This document shows positions 1-6,459 of a DNA stretch of 12,894 bases, piece after piece. The notes beneath the pieces were generated by a model that did no database searches, was not told the origin of the DNA, and worked only from the letters and a program-made list of their open reading frames with translations. This DNA is from JBEKHI01 sp050012355. GTDB lineage: Bacteria; Actinomycetota; Actinomycetes; Streptosporangiales; Streptosporangiaceae. The translations under genes and the position numbers were made by a program. The DNA lies in contig JBEKHI010000238.1 of assembly GCA_050012355.1 (NCBI GenBank), positions 1-12,894 on the forward strand, in the 5' to 3' direction. Every line of letters begins with the position of its first letter. The stretch's first letter is position 1.

Positions 1-1338
1 GGGCTTGGCGAAGCGCAGGTTGTCGGCGACTGAGGCATGGAAGAGATAGGTCTCCTGGGAAACGACGCCGACGGTGGCGGCCAGGTCGTCGAAGGACATG
101 TCGCGCACGTCCACCCCGTCGATGGTCACCGAGCCGGACGTCACGTCGTACAGCCGGGGAATCAGGTAGGACAGTGTGGTCTTGCCCGAGCCGGTCTCGC
201 CGACGATCGCCAGGCTATGCCCGGCCGGGATCGTCACGTCGATGCCGTCCAGTGTCGGGCGTTCGGCGCTGGCGTAGGAGAAGCCGACGTCGTTGAGCCG
301 GACTTCGCCCTGAACGCGGGCGGGCGTGACCGGGTGCTCGGGCTCCTCGATGTCGACCGGCAGATCCAGGTACTCGAAGATCCGGCCGAACAGCTCGAGG
401 TCGCTTTGCACGTCCACGCCGGTCTGCAGGAGCTGCACGCTGGGGCGGAACAGGGCCTGCTGCAGGGTGGTGAACGCGACCAGGGTTCCGATCGAGATGG
501 CCATGTGACCGTCGTGGCCGGTCAGCCCGGTCACGAAGTAGATCACCGCCGGCATCGACGACATGACGATCTGGATCGTGGACTGCCGCCAGCGGCCCGC
601 CATGCTCGAGCTGACCTCGAGGCCGGAAAGCCTGTCTGACTCGGCCGAGAAGTCGTCCGCCAGCGAGCGGGACCGGCCCATCGTGTGGCCGAGCAGGATG
701 CCGCTGACCGACAGCGACTCCTGCACCATCGAGGAGATGGTGGATAGCTGGCGCTGCCTATCGCGGGTGATGCGGCGGCGCTCGGTGCCGACCCGGCGGC
801 TTATCCACACGAACGCGGGCAGCATGATCAGCGACGCGATCGTCAGCCGCCAGTCGAGCACGGCCATCGCGACGATCGAGGCGACCACGGTGGTCAGGTT
901 GGACACCAGCGTGGTGGCGGTGGTGGTAACGGTGGCTTGCATGCCACCGATGTCGTTGGCGATGCGGGACTGCACCTCGCCGGTGCGGGTCCGGGTGAAG
1001 AAGGCAAGCGACATGCGCTGCAAGTGGGAGTAGACGGCGGTGCGCAGGTCGTGCATGACCCGCTGGCCGACCTTGGTCGATACGTAGGTCTGTGACACGC
1101 TGAACGAGCTGTTCAGCACGGCGACGACGACCATGCCGATCGCCAGGATGAGGAGCAGTCCGACCCGGCCCTTCGGCAGGGCCACGTCGATGATCGCCCG
1201 GATAAGGAACGGGTTGACGAGTGATACGAGTGAGGACGCGCCGACCAGCAGGCCGACGAACGCCAGGCTCCACCGGTAGGGGCGGAACAGCCGCATGATG
1301 CGTCGCAGCGGCACCCGAGGATTCTTTGCGGTACCCAA
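1..1338 (-). CDS. ABC exporter half-transporter, fused membrane and ATPase domains (3' end outside window)
   Basis: The 446 visible codons encode an ABC-B/MdlB-type half-exporter. A six-helix membrane domain (about residues 15-315) includes the coupling-helix stretch FFTRTRTGEVQSRI near 113-126. It is followed by a nucleotide-binding domain with Walker A GETGSGKTT (380-388) and the Q-loop glutamine in VVSQET (Q428). The signature motif, Walker B and H-loop would lie beyond base 1, so completeness cannot be judged. The start chosen is TTG at 1338, because GGAGG lies six bases upstream; the ATG at 1296 (MRLFRPY) has no comparable site and is the alternative. Such proteins act as homo- or heterodimers at the cytoplasmic membrane and export drugs, lipids or peptides; the substrate cannot be read from sequence. 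The gene diverges from a MarR regulator, which suggests inducible drug or metabolite export. A heterodimer partner could lie past the window edge. Confidence 0.93.
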   Translation of the reverse strand, partial: MGTAKNPRVPLRRIMRLFRPYRWSLAFVGLLVGASSLVSLVNPFLIRAIIDVALPKGRVGLLLILAIGMVVVAVLNSSFSVSQTYVSTKVGQRVMHDLRTAVYSHLQRMSLAFFTRTRTGEVQSRIANDIGGMQATVTTTATTLVSNLTTVVASIVAMAVLDWRLTIASLIMLPAFVWISRRVGTERRRITRDRQRQLSTISSMVQESLSVSGILLGHTMGRSRSLADDFSAESDRLSGLEVSSSMAGRWRQSTIQIVMSSMPAVIYFVTGLTGHDGHMAISIGTLVAFTTLQQALFRPSVQLLQTGVDVQSDLELFGRIFEYLDLPVDIEEPEHPVTPARVQGEVRLNDVGFSYASAERPTLDGIDVTIPAGHSLAIVGETGSGKTTLSYLIPRLYDVTSGSVTIDGVDVRDMSFDDLAATVGVVSQETYLFHASVADNLRFAKP

Positions 1339-1344
1339 ATAAGG

Positions 1345-1349
1345 CCTCC
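1345..1349 (-). promoter_or_regulatory. Ribosome binding site that fixes a TTG start
   Basis: Read on the minus strand, GGAGG is followed by six bases and then TTG at 1338. This is a near-ideal Shine-Dalgarno spacing. It argues for TTG over the downstream ATG at 1296 as the start of the ABC exporter. Confidence 0.7.
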
Positions 1350-1379
1350 ATGAGTAATTAGTCTTGCTAGCTCAAACAG

Positions 1380-1408
1380 AGTATAGCTCACAATTGTTCC
1401 CCACTCAA
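1380..1408 (-). promoter_or_regulatory. Promoter of the ABC exporter (-35 TTGAGT, 17 bp, -10 TATACT)
   Basis: On the minus strand TTGAGT (1408-1403) and TATACT (1385-1380) are separated by exactly 17 bases. This is a good match to the consensus for the housekeeping sigma factor and faces the ABC exporter, about 40 bases before its TTG start. The perfect 8-bp palindrome ACAATTGT (1390-1397) lies within the spacer, where a bound repressor would block RNA polymerase. Confidence 0.65.
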
Positions 1409-1422
1409 TCGGAGTTGTACTC
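1390..1422. promoter_or_regulatory. Candidate MarR operators in the divergent intergenic region
   Basis: The 92-bp gap is AT-richer than its flanks and holds several small symmetric elements. These are the palindrome ACAATTGT (1390-1397), the dyad ACTC-N5-GAGT (1403-1415) and the dyad GAGT-N3-ACTC (1412-1422), which share an arm. A 7-bp direct repeat TAGCTCA occurs nearby at 1368-1374 and 1384-1390. MarR dimers bind short palindromes and usually regulate themselves and the divergent gene. Which element is the true operator is inference. Confidence 0.45.
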
Positions 1423-1430
1423 TTGAAGGT

Positions 1431-1943
1431 ATGGAGGACCCGGTTCAGCTCGCTGACCAGGTGCAAGGGCTGACAAGACGGCTCCGCCGCGCGCAAGCGC
1501 AGCGGCTGGCACCGCTTGGCCTCACCCCGGCCCAGGAGCGCGCGCTGCGGTCGATCACCCGCAGCCCTGAGCCGCTGCGCATGACGGAGCTCGCCGACCA
1601 TCTGGGGATCGTGCCGCGTTCGGTGACGACGGTGGTTGACTCGCTCGAGGAGGCCGGGCTGGTACGGCGTGAGATCGACCCGGGCAACCGGCGAGCCATC
1701 CGGCTGCACCTGACCGATCGCGGGATGGCCGTCCGCAACGACATGCGGGAGGCCAGGCGGCAAGCTGCCGAGGACCTGTTCGCGCACTTGTCAGACGCCG
1801 ACCGCCGGGCCCTGGCCGGGTTGCTGACCAAGCTGAATCCCGACGGCGACCATCGGCACGCCGGTCACCGGACCGGCTCACCGGAACAGCGCCTGCAGGC
1901 TGAGGCTGGTGGCCGTGACCAGGATCCACAGGCACCCGCCTAG
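1431..1943 (+). CDS. MarR-family winged-helix transcriptional regulator
   Basis: This 170-residue MarR-type repressor or activator has N-terminal dimerisation helices (1-30) and a winged helix (about 32-95) containing MTELADHLGIVPRSVTTVVDSL. The wing ends in the family-typical DPGNRRA (83-89), and C-terminal dimer helices run to about residue 135. The last 35 residues are polar, look unstructured, and overlap the end of the convergent YeiH gene; most family members stop near residue 140-150, so this tail may not be functional. The ATG at 1431 has no well-spaced ribosome site: AAGGT abuts it directly. A weak TTGTTC/TGTACT element upstream would start transcription close to the ATG, so a leaderless mRNA is possible. 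Divergence from the ABC exporter suggests it controls that exporter in response to a small ligand. Confidence 0.92.
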   Translation: MEDPVQLADQVQGLTRRLRRAQAQRLAPLGLTPAQERALRSITRSPEPLRMTELADHLGIVPRSVTTVVDSLEEAGLVRREIDPGNRRAIRLHLTDRGMAVRNDMREARRQAAEDLFAHLSDADRRALAGLLTKLNPDGDHRHAGHRTGSPEQRLQAEAGGRDQDPQAPA

Positions 1944-2876
1944 CAGCAACGGCCGGGCGCCTGCCCGGCGGAGCGCCCGGACGTCGGTGGTCAGCCCGAC
2001 CGCGGACAGCGCGACGGTGATCAGGTACACCGATAGCTGGTCCAGGTCGCCGGTGACCCGATGCGGGATCAGCCCGGCGCTCGCGATCCCGGCGGCGACG
2101 AGGAACCCGACCAGGAACCACGGCACCAGCCGGGTGGCACGGACCCGGGACGCGGCCGGGCGGCGGCCGGACGCGGACAGGCCGAGGCAGACCGGGATGA
2201 TCATCAGCGTCCTGGTGAGCTTCACGACCACCGCGTGTTTCGCGGCGACGGCGCCGTAGGCGGTCGACGCGGCCACCACCGAGGACATGTCGTTCACCGC
2301 GGTACCCGCGAACAGCCCGAAGGACTGCTGGCTCAGGCCGAGCAGGTGGCCGAGCAGCGGGAAGGTGAGCACGGCGGTCACGTTGAACACGAAGATCGTC
2401 GGCACCGCGTAAGCCAGGTCCGCTTCGGTCGCCCCGATCACCGGCGCGACCGCCGCGATGGCCGACGCGCCGCAGATGCCGGTGCCCACCCCGATCAGCG
2501 TCCGCAGCCGGGCGGGCACCCCGAGCCGGCGACCGAGCAGCGCGGCCGCCGTCAGGCAGACGGCCAGCGTGCCGATCATCACCGGGAGCGACGCCACCCC
2601 GGTGTGCAGGATCTCGGTCAGGGACAACTGGGTGCCGAGCACCACCACGGCCACCGGTAGCACCCGGCTGCTGGCGATGGCGAGGCCGGGCCGCAGCGCC
2701 TCCGGCGGCCGCCACACCAGGGCGATCGCCGCGCCGAGCGCGATGCCGATGACCGGCGCCCCCACCACGGGCGCCAGCCTCCCCAAGGCGGTCGCCGCGA
2801 CGGCCACTCCCGCTGCGAGAGCCAGTCCTGGCAGCGGAACTGGTCGCGCCGTTATGCGGAATGAAACGATCGTCAC
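1878..2876 (-). CDS. YeiH/UPF0324-family membrane protein (putative sulfate exporter family)
   Basis: This 332-residue polytopic membrane protein has about ten hydrophobic segments. Family hallmarks are GVGTGICGASAIAA (129-142), FGLFAGTAVNDMSSVVAA (186-203) and VKLTRTLMIIPV (218-229), matching the Cons_hypoth698/UPF0324 family (YeiH of E. coli). The family is often annotated as putative sulfate exporters from genome context with sulfur-related LysR regulators; transport has been little tested. The start is GTG at 2876. An upstream ATG is out of frame, and the ribosome site is weak. The gene diverges from a LysR regulator with 70 bp between them, the same arrangement as yeiH/yeiE, and regulation by that neighbour is likely. 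Its 3' end overlaps marR tail to tail by 66 bp, with no room for a terminator between them. Confidence 0.9.
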   Translation of the reverse strand: MTIVSFRITARPVPLPGLALAAGVAVAATALGRLAPVVGAPVIGIALGAAIALVWRPPEALRPGLAIASSRVLPVAVVVLGTQLSLTEILHTGVASLPVMIGTLAVCLTAAALLGRRLGVPARLRTLIGVGTGICGASAIAAVAPVIGATEADLAYAVPTIFVFNVTAVLTFPLLGHLLGLSQQSFGLFAGTAVNDMSSVVAASTAYGAVAAKHAVVVKLTRTLMIIPVCLGLSASGRRPAASRVRATRLVPWFLVGFLVAAGIASAGLIPHRVTGDLDQLSVYLITVALSAVGLTTDVRALRRAGARPLLLGGCLWILVTATSLSLQALFR

Positions 2877-2925
2877 CGTTCCATCGTGGGTCGGCGAGTA
2901 CCCCCGCGGTGGCTATGGTTTTGTC

Positions 2926-2956
2926 ATCAGGTCATACCCTTAAGCTATGACCCGAT
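2926..2956. promoter_or_regulatory. LysR-type operator overlapping the lysR start codon
   Basis: The arms ATCAGGTCATA (2926-2936) and TATGACCCGAT (2946-2956) are inverted repeats matching at 10 of 11 positions, separated by nine bases. The core ATA-N9-TAT is a T-N11-A element, the classic LysR-type recognition pattern. It covers the ATG of lysR (2947) and lies upstream of the divergent YeiH gene. It could therefore mediate both autorepression and control of the transporter. A looser half-dyad (ATG-N7-CAT, 2915-2927) next to it could be the activation subsite. Confidence 0.7.
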
Positions 2957-3840
2957 CCCCCGACCTGGACTCGTTGCGGCTGCTCACACTGGTGGACGGT
3001 CTCGGGTCGCTGGGCGCCGCCGCGGCGGAGCTGGGGATCGCGCAGCCTTCGGCCAGCAAGCGGCTCGCCACCCTGGAACGGCGGCTGGGACTGGTCCTGG
3101 TGGACCGGACCAGGCACGGATCGAGGCTCACCCCCGAGGGACAGGCGGTCGCCGGCTGGGCGCAACGGGTGCTCACCGAGCTGGCCGGGCTGACCGCCGG
3201 CGCCGAGGCGCTGCGGGCCCGGCATGACGCGGAGCTGCGGGTCGCCGCGAGCCTGACCGTGGCCGAGTACCTGGCACCGGGCTGGATCGCTGACCTGCGG
3301 CAGCGACGGCCCGACCTGTACGTGGGGCTGCGGGTGACCAACAGCGAGCACGTCGCCGAGCTAGTGCGATCGGAGGCGGCCGAGGTCGGGTTCGTCGAAT
3401 CGCCGGCCGCGCCGCGCGGCTGCGCCACCCGCCGGGTGGCGGCCGACCGGCTGATCGTCGTGGTCGCCCCCGCCCATCCGTGGGCGCGGCGCCGGACAAC
3501 GCTGACCGTGATCGAACTCGCCGCCACCCCGCTGCTGGTCCGCGAGGAAGGCTCGGGGACCCGGGACACCCTCGATCGGGCGCTATCCGCCGCCGGAGCG
3601 CAGCCGGCGCACCCGCTAGCCGAGCTCGGCTCCACCTCGGCGGTGCTCGCGGCGGTGATGTCCGGCGCGGGCCCGGCGGTGATCAGTGAACTCGCCGCCA
3701 GGACCGGGCTGGCGGACGGCCGGCTCGTGATGGTGGAACTGCCGGGGCTCGAATTGCACCGGACATTGCGCGCGGTGTGGCCCGCCGGACGCAAGCTAGC
3801 GGGCGCGGCCGCCGAACTGGTCGCGATCGCCGGGCGCTAG
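2947..3840 (+). CDS. LysR-family transcriptional regulator (CysL/YeiE-like context)
   Basis: This 297-residue protein is a full-length LysR regulator. The N-terminal winged HTH (about 7-65) reads LGAAAAELGIAQPSASKRLATLE, followed by the linker helix (66-90) and a periplasmic-binding-protein-like effector domain (about 92-290). Family relatives bind DNA as tetramers and respond to a small co-inducer. The pairing with a YeiH transporter points to the CysL/YeiE group, but the ligand is not deducible here. The ATG at 2947 has only a weak purine stretch before it and sits inside a strong dyad, so transcription and translation start may both be under autoregulation. If the ATG were not used, a start further in would remove part of the helix preceding the HTH. 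A 15-bp perfect stem covers the stop codon. Confidence 0.92.
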   Translation: MTRSPDLDSLRLLTLVDGLGSLGAAAAELGIAQPSASKRLATLERRLGLVLVDRTRHGSRLTPEGQAVAGWAQRVLTELAGLTAGAEALRARHDAELRVAASLTVAEYLAPGWIADLRQRRPDLYVGLRVTNSEHVAELVRSEAAEVGFVESPAAPRGCATRRVAADRLIVVVAPAHPWARRRTTLTVIELAATPLLVREEGSGTRDTLDRALSAAGAQPAHPLAELGSTSAVLAAVMSGAGPAVISELAARTGLADGRLVMVELPGLELHRTLRAVWPAGRKLAGAAAELVAIAGR

Positions 3841-3877
3841 CTCGAACCCGGTCAAGCTAACTGGGTTCGAGCTAGCG
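3835..3877 (+). terminator. Strong hairpin over the lysR stop codon, probable terminator
   Basis: The arms at 3835-3849 (CGCTAGCTCGAACCC) and 3863-3877 (GGGTTCGAGCTAGCG) are perfect 15-bp inverted repeats around a 13-base loop. The lysR TAG (3838-3840) lies in the left arm. No T-run follows, which is common for actinomycete terminators. It most likely separates lysR from the downstream IspH-like gene; a binding site or processing signal is the alternative. Confidence 0.65.
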
Positions 3878-3904
3878 GCTCGCGGAAATAACAGGTCCGG
3901 CATC

Positions 3905-3909
3905 GGAGG
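3905..3909 (+). promoter_or_regulatory. Strong ribosome binding site of the IspH-like gene
   Basis: GGAGG extended by further G residues lies seven bases before the ATG at 3917. It is one of the clearest Shine-Dalgarno sites in the window. It supports the long N-terminal extension of the IspH-like protein being genuinely translated. Confidence 0.75.
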
Positions 3910-3916
3910 GGGCACA

Positions 3917-5128
3917 ATGCAGCGGACTTTGCGGACTCGGCGGCTGCCCGCGCAGGGGGCGCGGCGCGGCGAGGTAGCTCTGCTCACCGGGTTCGCCGAC
4001 CCTGAGTATGGCTGGGTCCGGTGCGACGCGGCCGCGGTGCTGGCCGCGGACCTGGCGGCCCGCCAGGTGCCAGCCACCGTGAGGACCTCGCCGCTGGGTG
4101 AGGCTGCCAACGGCATCTTGCTCACCGTCTCCTATGTTGACCGCCGGGGCGTCGCGGGCGGGTTCGCGCTGCTGGCGCACCAGGACGACTCGGCCGGGAT
4201 CGTGGCCGCGCAGCAAGCGGTCACCCGGTGGCGGGCGCTGCTGCGGAGCCGGCGGTTGCTGGTGGCCGATGTCCCGGCGTTGTGCTGGGGTGGGCGACGC
4301 GCGTTGCGGCTGATCAGGGAGCAGGGGCCGGTGGTCAGCCTGGGGCGGCCGGCCGGCGCGGCGGATGTGTCGTCGGTCGCTGACCTGGACCGGGTGCCGG
4401 AGGGCGCGACGATCGTGCTGCCGGCGCACGGCGCGACGCTGGCCGCGCGGGCCGAGATCGCGGCGCGCGGCATCCGGGTGGTCGACGCGACCTGCCCGCT
4501 GGTCGCCGCGGCGCAGACGGACGCCGCGGCCCGGGCCGCCGACAGCGACCTGGTGGTGGTGATCGGTGACGCCTCACACGCGGCGACTCTGGTACTGGCC
4601 GAGCACGCCGGGGATGCCGCGGTCGTCATCGGGGACCCGGAAGCGGTGGCCGGGCTGGCTAGTCCGTTGAGCAGCCGGGTGTCCTTCGTCATCGAGCCCG
4701 GCCTGTCCGCCGAACGCGCGATGCCGGTACTCCGCGCGCTGCGCGCTCGCTTCCCCCGGCTGCACGGCCATCACCTCGACGCGCTGTGCGACGCCACCTC
4801 GGACCGGGAGCAGACCATCGCCTCGGTCGCCGCCGCCAGCGAACTGGTGCTGGTGCTCACCGCCGATGAGCGCGAAGCGCGCCGGATCACCGACACTCCC
4901 GTGCGAGTGATCAGCCGGCTAACCGACCTAGACCTCTCGGCGCTTAACGATGTGACCATCGTCGGCCTCGTCACCGGACTCTCCTGCGACCCGGCGCTGA
5001 GCCGCGAGGTGACCGCGGCGATCTCCGGGCTCGGGCCGCTGTCGGTGCGGCGCCGCGGCGTCCGCACCCGTGGCTACCCGACGGATGAGCCCGCTTCGCA
5101 ATCCGACACCGTTAACTCGGTTCCCTGA
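3917..5128 (+). CDS. Divergent IspH/LytB-like iron-sulfur protein with N-terminal extension
   Basis: This 403-residue protein has an IspH-like region from about residue 112 to 375. IspH reduces HMBPP to IPP/DMAPP with a [4Fe-4S] cluster held by three cysteines. The matching cysteines are present: C123 (LCWGGRRAL), C193 (DATCPLV) and C291 (LCDATSDRE). H171 (AHG) and H221 are also kept, and the spacings H171-C193 (22) and C193-H221 (28) equal those in E. coli IspH. Several pocket elements are lost. The HEIVHN loop is missing from a stretch 14 residues shorter than in E. coli, the HPE glutamate is replaced (HAA), QTT has become EPG, and the SSN motif is replaced by ADER. The first 110 residues form an extension I do not recognise. 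The gene probably stands alone, bounded by hairpins at 3835-3877 and 5148-5201. It is likely a redox or cluster-binding paralogue, not the housekeeping IspH; relaxed IspH activity is the alternative. Confidence 0.85.
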   Translation: MQRTLRTRRLPAQGARRGEVALLTGFADPEYGWVRCDAAAVLAADLAARQVPATVRTSPLGEAANGILLTVSYVDRRGVAGGFALLAHQDDSAGIVAAQQAVTRWRALLRSRRLLVADVPALCWGGRRALRLIREQGPVVSLGRPAGAADVSSVADLDRVPEGATIVLPAHGATLAARAEIAARGIRVVDATCPLVAAAQTDAAARAADSDLVVVIGDASHAATLVLAEHAGDAAVVIGDPEAVAGLASPLSSRVSFVIEPGLSAERAMPVLRALRARFPRLHGHHLDALCDATSDREQTIASVAAASELVLVLTADEREARRITDTPVRVISRLTDLDLSALNDVTIVGLVTGLSCDPALSREVTAAISGLGPLSVRRRGVRTRGYPTDEPASQSDTVNSVP

Positions 5129-5147
5129 GCCGGTGCGCGGAGCGTTC

Positions 5148-5201
5148 CTGGGCGGTGCGGCCCTGCCCGTGAAAGAGCCAGAGCAGAGCCGCACCACCCA
5201 G
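5148..5201. terminator. Bidirectional hairpin between convergent genes
   Basis: Arms of 14 bp at 5148-5161 (CTGGGCGGTGCGGC) and 5188-5201 (GCCGCACCACCCAG) match at 13 positions around a 26-base loop. The hairpin fills most of the 75-bp gap between the IspH-like gene and the converging hydrolase gene. A two-way terminator is the natural reading, although there is no T-run. Confidence 0.6.
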
Positions 5202-5203
5202 AC

Positions 5204-5719
5204 TCAAGCCAACGGTTGCGGCGCGCCCAGCTCGCTGATCTGGTTCGCGGGCAGCACACGAGCAATGCGCCACAGCCCTAGCCAGCTTTGCGGGAAGACG
5301 GTCTCATCGACAAGCGCGGCGTGGGCCTGCGGGTCCGGATCGGCGCAGGCATCGGCACAGACGATGACCCTATATCCCGTATCGGCCGCCCACCGGGTCG
5401 TGGACAGCACGGTCCCCGAAGTGGCCACGCCAGCGATGATGAGCTGGTCGATGCCCGATGCCCGCAGCAGCTCATCCAGGTTCGTGGTGGCGAAGGCACC
5501 AATGGACGTCTTGCCGAGCACCGGCTCGTCTCCTACCGGCGCGAGCATGGGGTGAATCTGGTCTCGCATCGGCTCCGGGACGACGTGGATCACGGGCAGC
5601 CCGGCATCGCGGGCCGCCGTGAGCGCGCTGGCGGCTTTGCCCGCGACGGCTTCATCGTGACTGAAGTTCTCAACGATGTACGTCACGTAGTCCAGCGCCA
5701 GAAAGGCGGTCTCGGTCAT
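5204..5719 (-). CDS. Isochorismatase-like hydrolase lacking the nucleophilic cysteine
   Basis: This 171-residue protein belongs to the isochorismatase/cysteine-hydrolase superfamily. The catalytic aspartate lies in ALDYV (D10) and the lysine in LGKTSIGAF (K70). The loop that normally holds the cysteine reads GVATSGTVLSTTRWAAD (97-113), so by alignment to GxATNxC the cysteine position is T103. The superfamily covers nicotinamidases, N-carbamoylsarcosine amidases and isochorismatases. Members without the cysteine, such as PhzD- and EntB-type enzymes, hydrolyse the vinyl ether of isochorismate using the acid. The related TSGVVLST-type subgroup is widespread and of unknown substrate. The start ATG has GGGAG four bases upstream. 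It diverges from a small four-cysteine gene by 63 bp and converges on the IspH-like gene. Family is certain; substrate is unknown. Confidence 0.88.
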   Translation of the reverse strand: MTETAFLALDYVTYIVENFSHDEAVAGKAASALTAARDAGLPVIHVVPEPMRDQIHPMLAPVGDEPVLGKTSIGAFATTNLDELLRASGIDQLIIAGVATSGTVLSTTRWAADTGYRVIVCADACADPDPQAHAALVDETVFPQSWLGLWRIARVLPANQISELGAPQPLA

Positions 5720-5782
5720 AGGTCTCCCGTTCAGCTATGCGGCCTGCGCCTCAAAGCCTAACGGCGCAATATCCTGCGTCTC

Positions 5783-5983
5783 ATGCCTGACCGGCCGCCA
5801 GACGATGCCTGGCCACAGCTCGGCGTGGAGGCCGGGCTCTGCCGGACCTGCCAGCACGCCAAGCTCAACCAGACCCGGCGGGGCACTGTCTACCTGCGGT
5901 GCACCCGCGCCGAGTGGGACCCGGCGCTGCCCCGCTACCCGCGGCTACCCGTCACTGGGTGCCCGGGATACGAGCAGCGCTAA
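5783..5983 (+). CDS. Small four-cysteine, zinc-ribbon-like protein of unknown function
   Basis: The 66 residues contain C20-X2-C23, C40 and C60, with the conserved-looking ending RYPRLPVTGCPGYE. The spacing C-X2-C-X16-C-X19-C is compatible with a single zinc site, and I have the impression that similar short proteins recur in actinobacteria without a known role. There is no clear ribosome site. A TATCCT hexamer (5770-5775) seven bases before the ATG suggests a leaderless transcript. It diverges from the hydrolase gene, and its last 39 bases overlap the end of the SRPBCC gene on the other strand. The cysteine pattern and the proline/arginine-rich C-terminus make chance translation unlikely. 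DNA, RNA or protein binding cannot be distinguished. Confidence 0.7.
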   Translation: MPDRPPDDAWPQLGVEAGLCRTCQHAKLNQTRRGTVYLRCTRAEWDPALPRYPRLPVTGCPGYEQR

Positions 5984-6448
5984 GGATTCTTCGGCTAGGG
6001 CGGCGAGCCGGTCCAGGGAGGCCAGGAGTTTTTCCGCGGTGGTCGCCCGGGCGCGCAGGAGGCGCTTTTCATCGGTCAGCCGGGTCCAGTCGTAGGTGCA
6101 GGTGGCCCGGGTGCTGGACGGGCCGGCCGGGGCGAGTTCCCAGCGCCACCGGTGCCCGGGTGGCTGCTGTCCCGGCTCGGCGGGCGTCCAGGCGATCCGG
6201 CGGCCCTCATCGAACTCGACGACGTGGTTCTCCCGGACGCTGCCGCTGGTGAGCGTCATCGTGAACACGTCGCCCTTGCCGTGTACCCGCTGCCCGGGGG
6301 CGGCCTCGGCCAGGTTGTCGTTGCCATCCCACCGGGGCTGCTGGGCCGGATCCGCGATCAGCTCGAAGACCTTCTCCGGCGCGGCCGCGATCTCGCGGGT
6401 CACGCTGACCACACGCGGCGCATCCTGCTCATTTCCCATGGCATCCAT
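5945..6448 (-). CDS. SRPBCC-superfamily (START/polyketide-cyclase-like) ligand-binding protein
   Basis: The 167 residues open with the typical SRPBCC strand-helix signature VSVTREIAAAPEKVFELIADPAQQPRWDG. A string of beta strands follows (for example ENHVVEFDEGRRIAWTPAEP and WRWELAPAG), ending in a long C-terminal helix with KLLASLDRLAALAEE. This is the helix-grip fold that binds hydrophobic ligands; the family includes polyketide cyclases, Bet v 1-like proteins and AHSA1-like domains. The ligand is unknown. A frame-open TTG at 6478 would place the start inside a perfect hairpin, so I prefer the ATG at 6448, with the ATG at 6439 as an alternative. The gene lies downstream of the MFS exporter in the same direction and may be co-transcribed. 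It could bind or modify the exporter's substrate, but that is inference. Confidence 0.82.
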   Translation of the reverse strand: MDAMGNEQDAPRVVSVTREIAAAPEKVFELIADPAQQPRWDGNDNLAEAAPGQRVHGKGDVFTMTLTSGSVRENHVVEFDEGRRIAWTPAEPGQQPPGHRWRWELAPAGPSSTRATCTYDWTRLTDEKRLLRARATTAEKLLASLDRLAALAEESLALLVSRAPSDG

Positions 6449-6459
6449 CCAAGCAGTTC

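Noticed and set aside
37..1033. Open frames on the plus strand opposite the ABC exporter
   Set aside because: They read as Arg/His/Ser-rich low-complexity protein with no domain, while the minus strand gives a coherent ABC exporter with Walker A.
1555..2715. Long minus-strand frame of 386 residues overlapping marR and the YeiH gene
   Set aside because: The product is Arg/Ala/Gly/Pro-rich with no domain. It is a frame shadow of the YeiH gene, whose own frame shows clear family motifs.
3917..5128. Calling this gene ispH outright
   Set aside because: Several residues needed for HMBPP binding and proton transfer are missing, so a housekeeping assignment is not supported.
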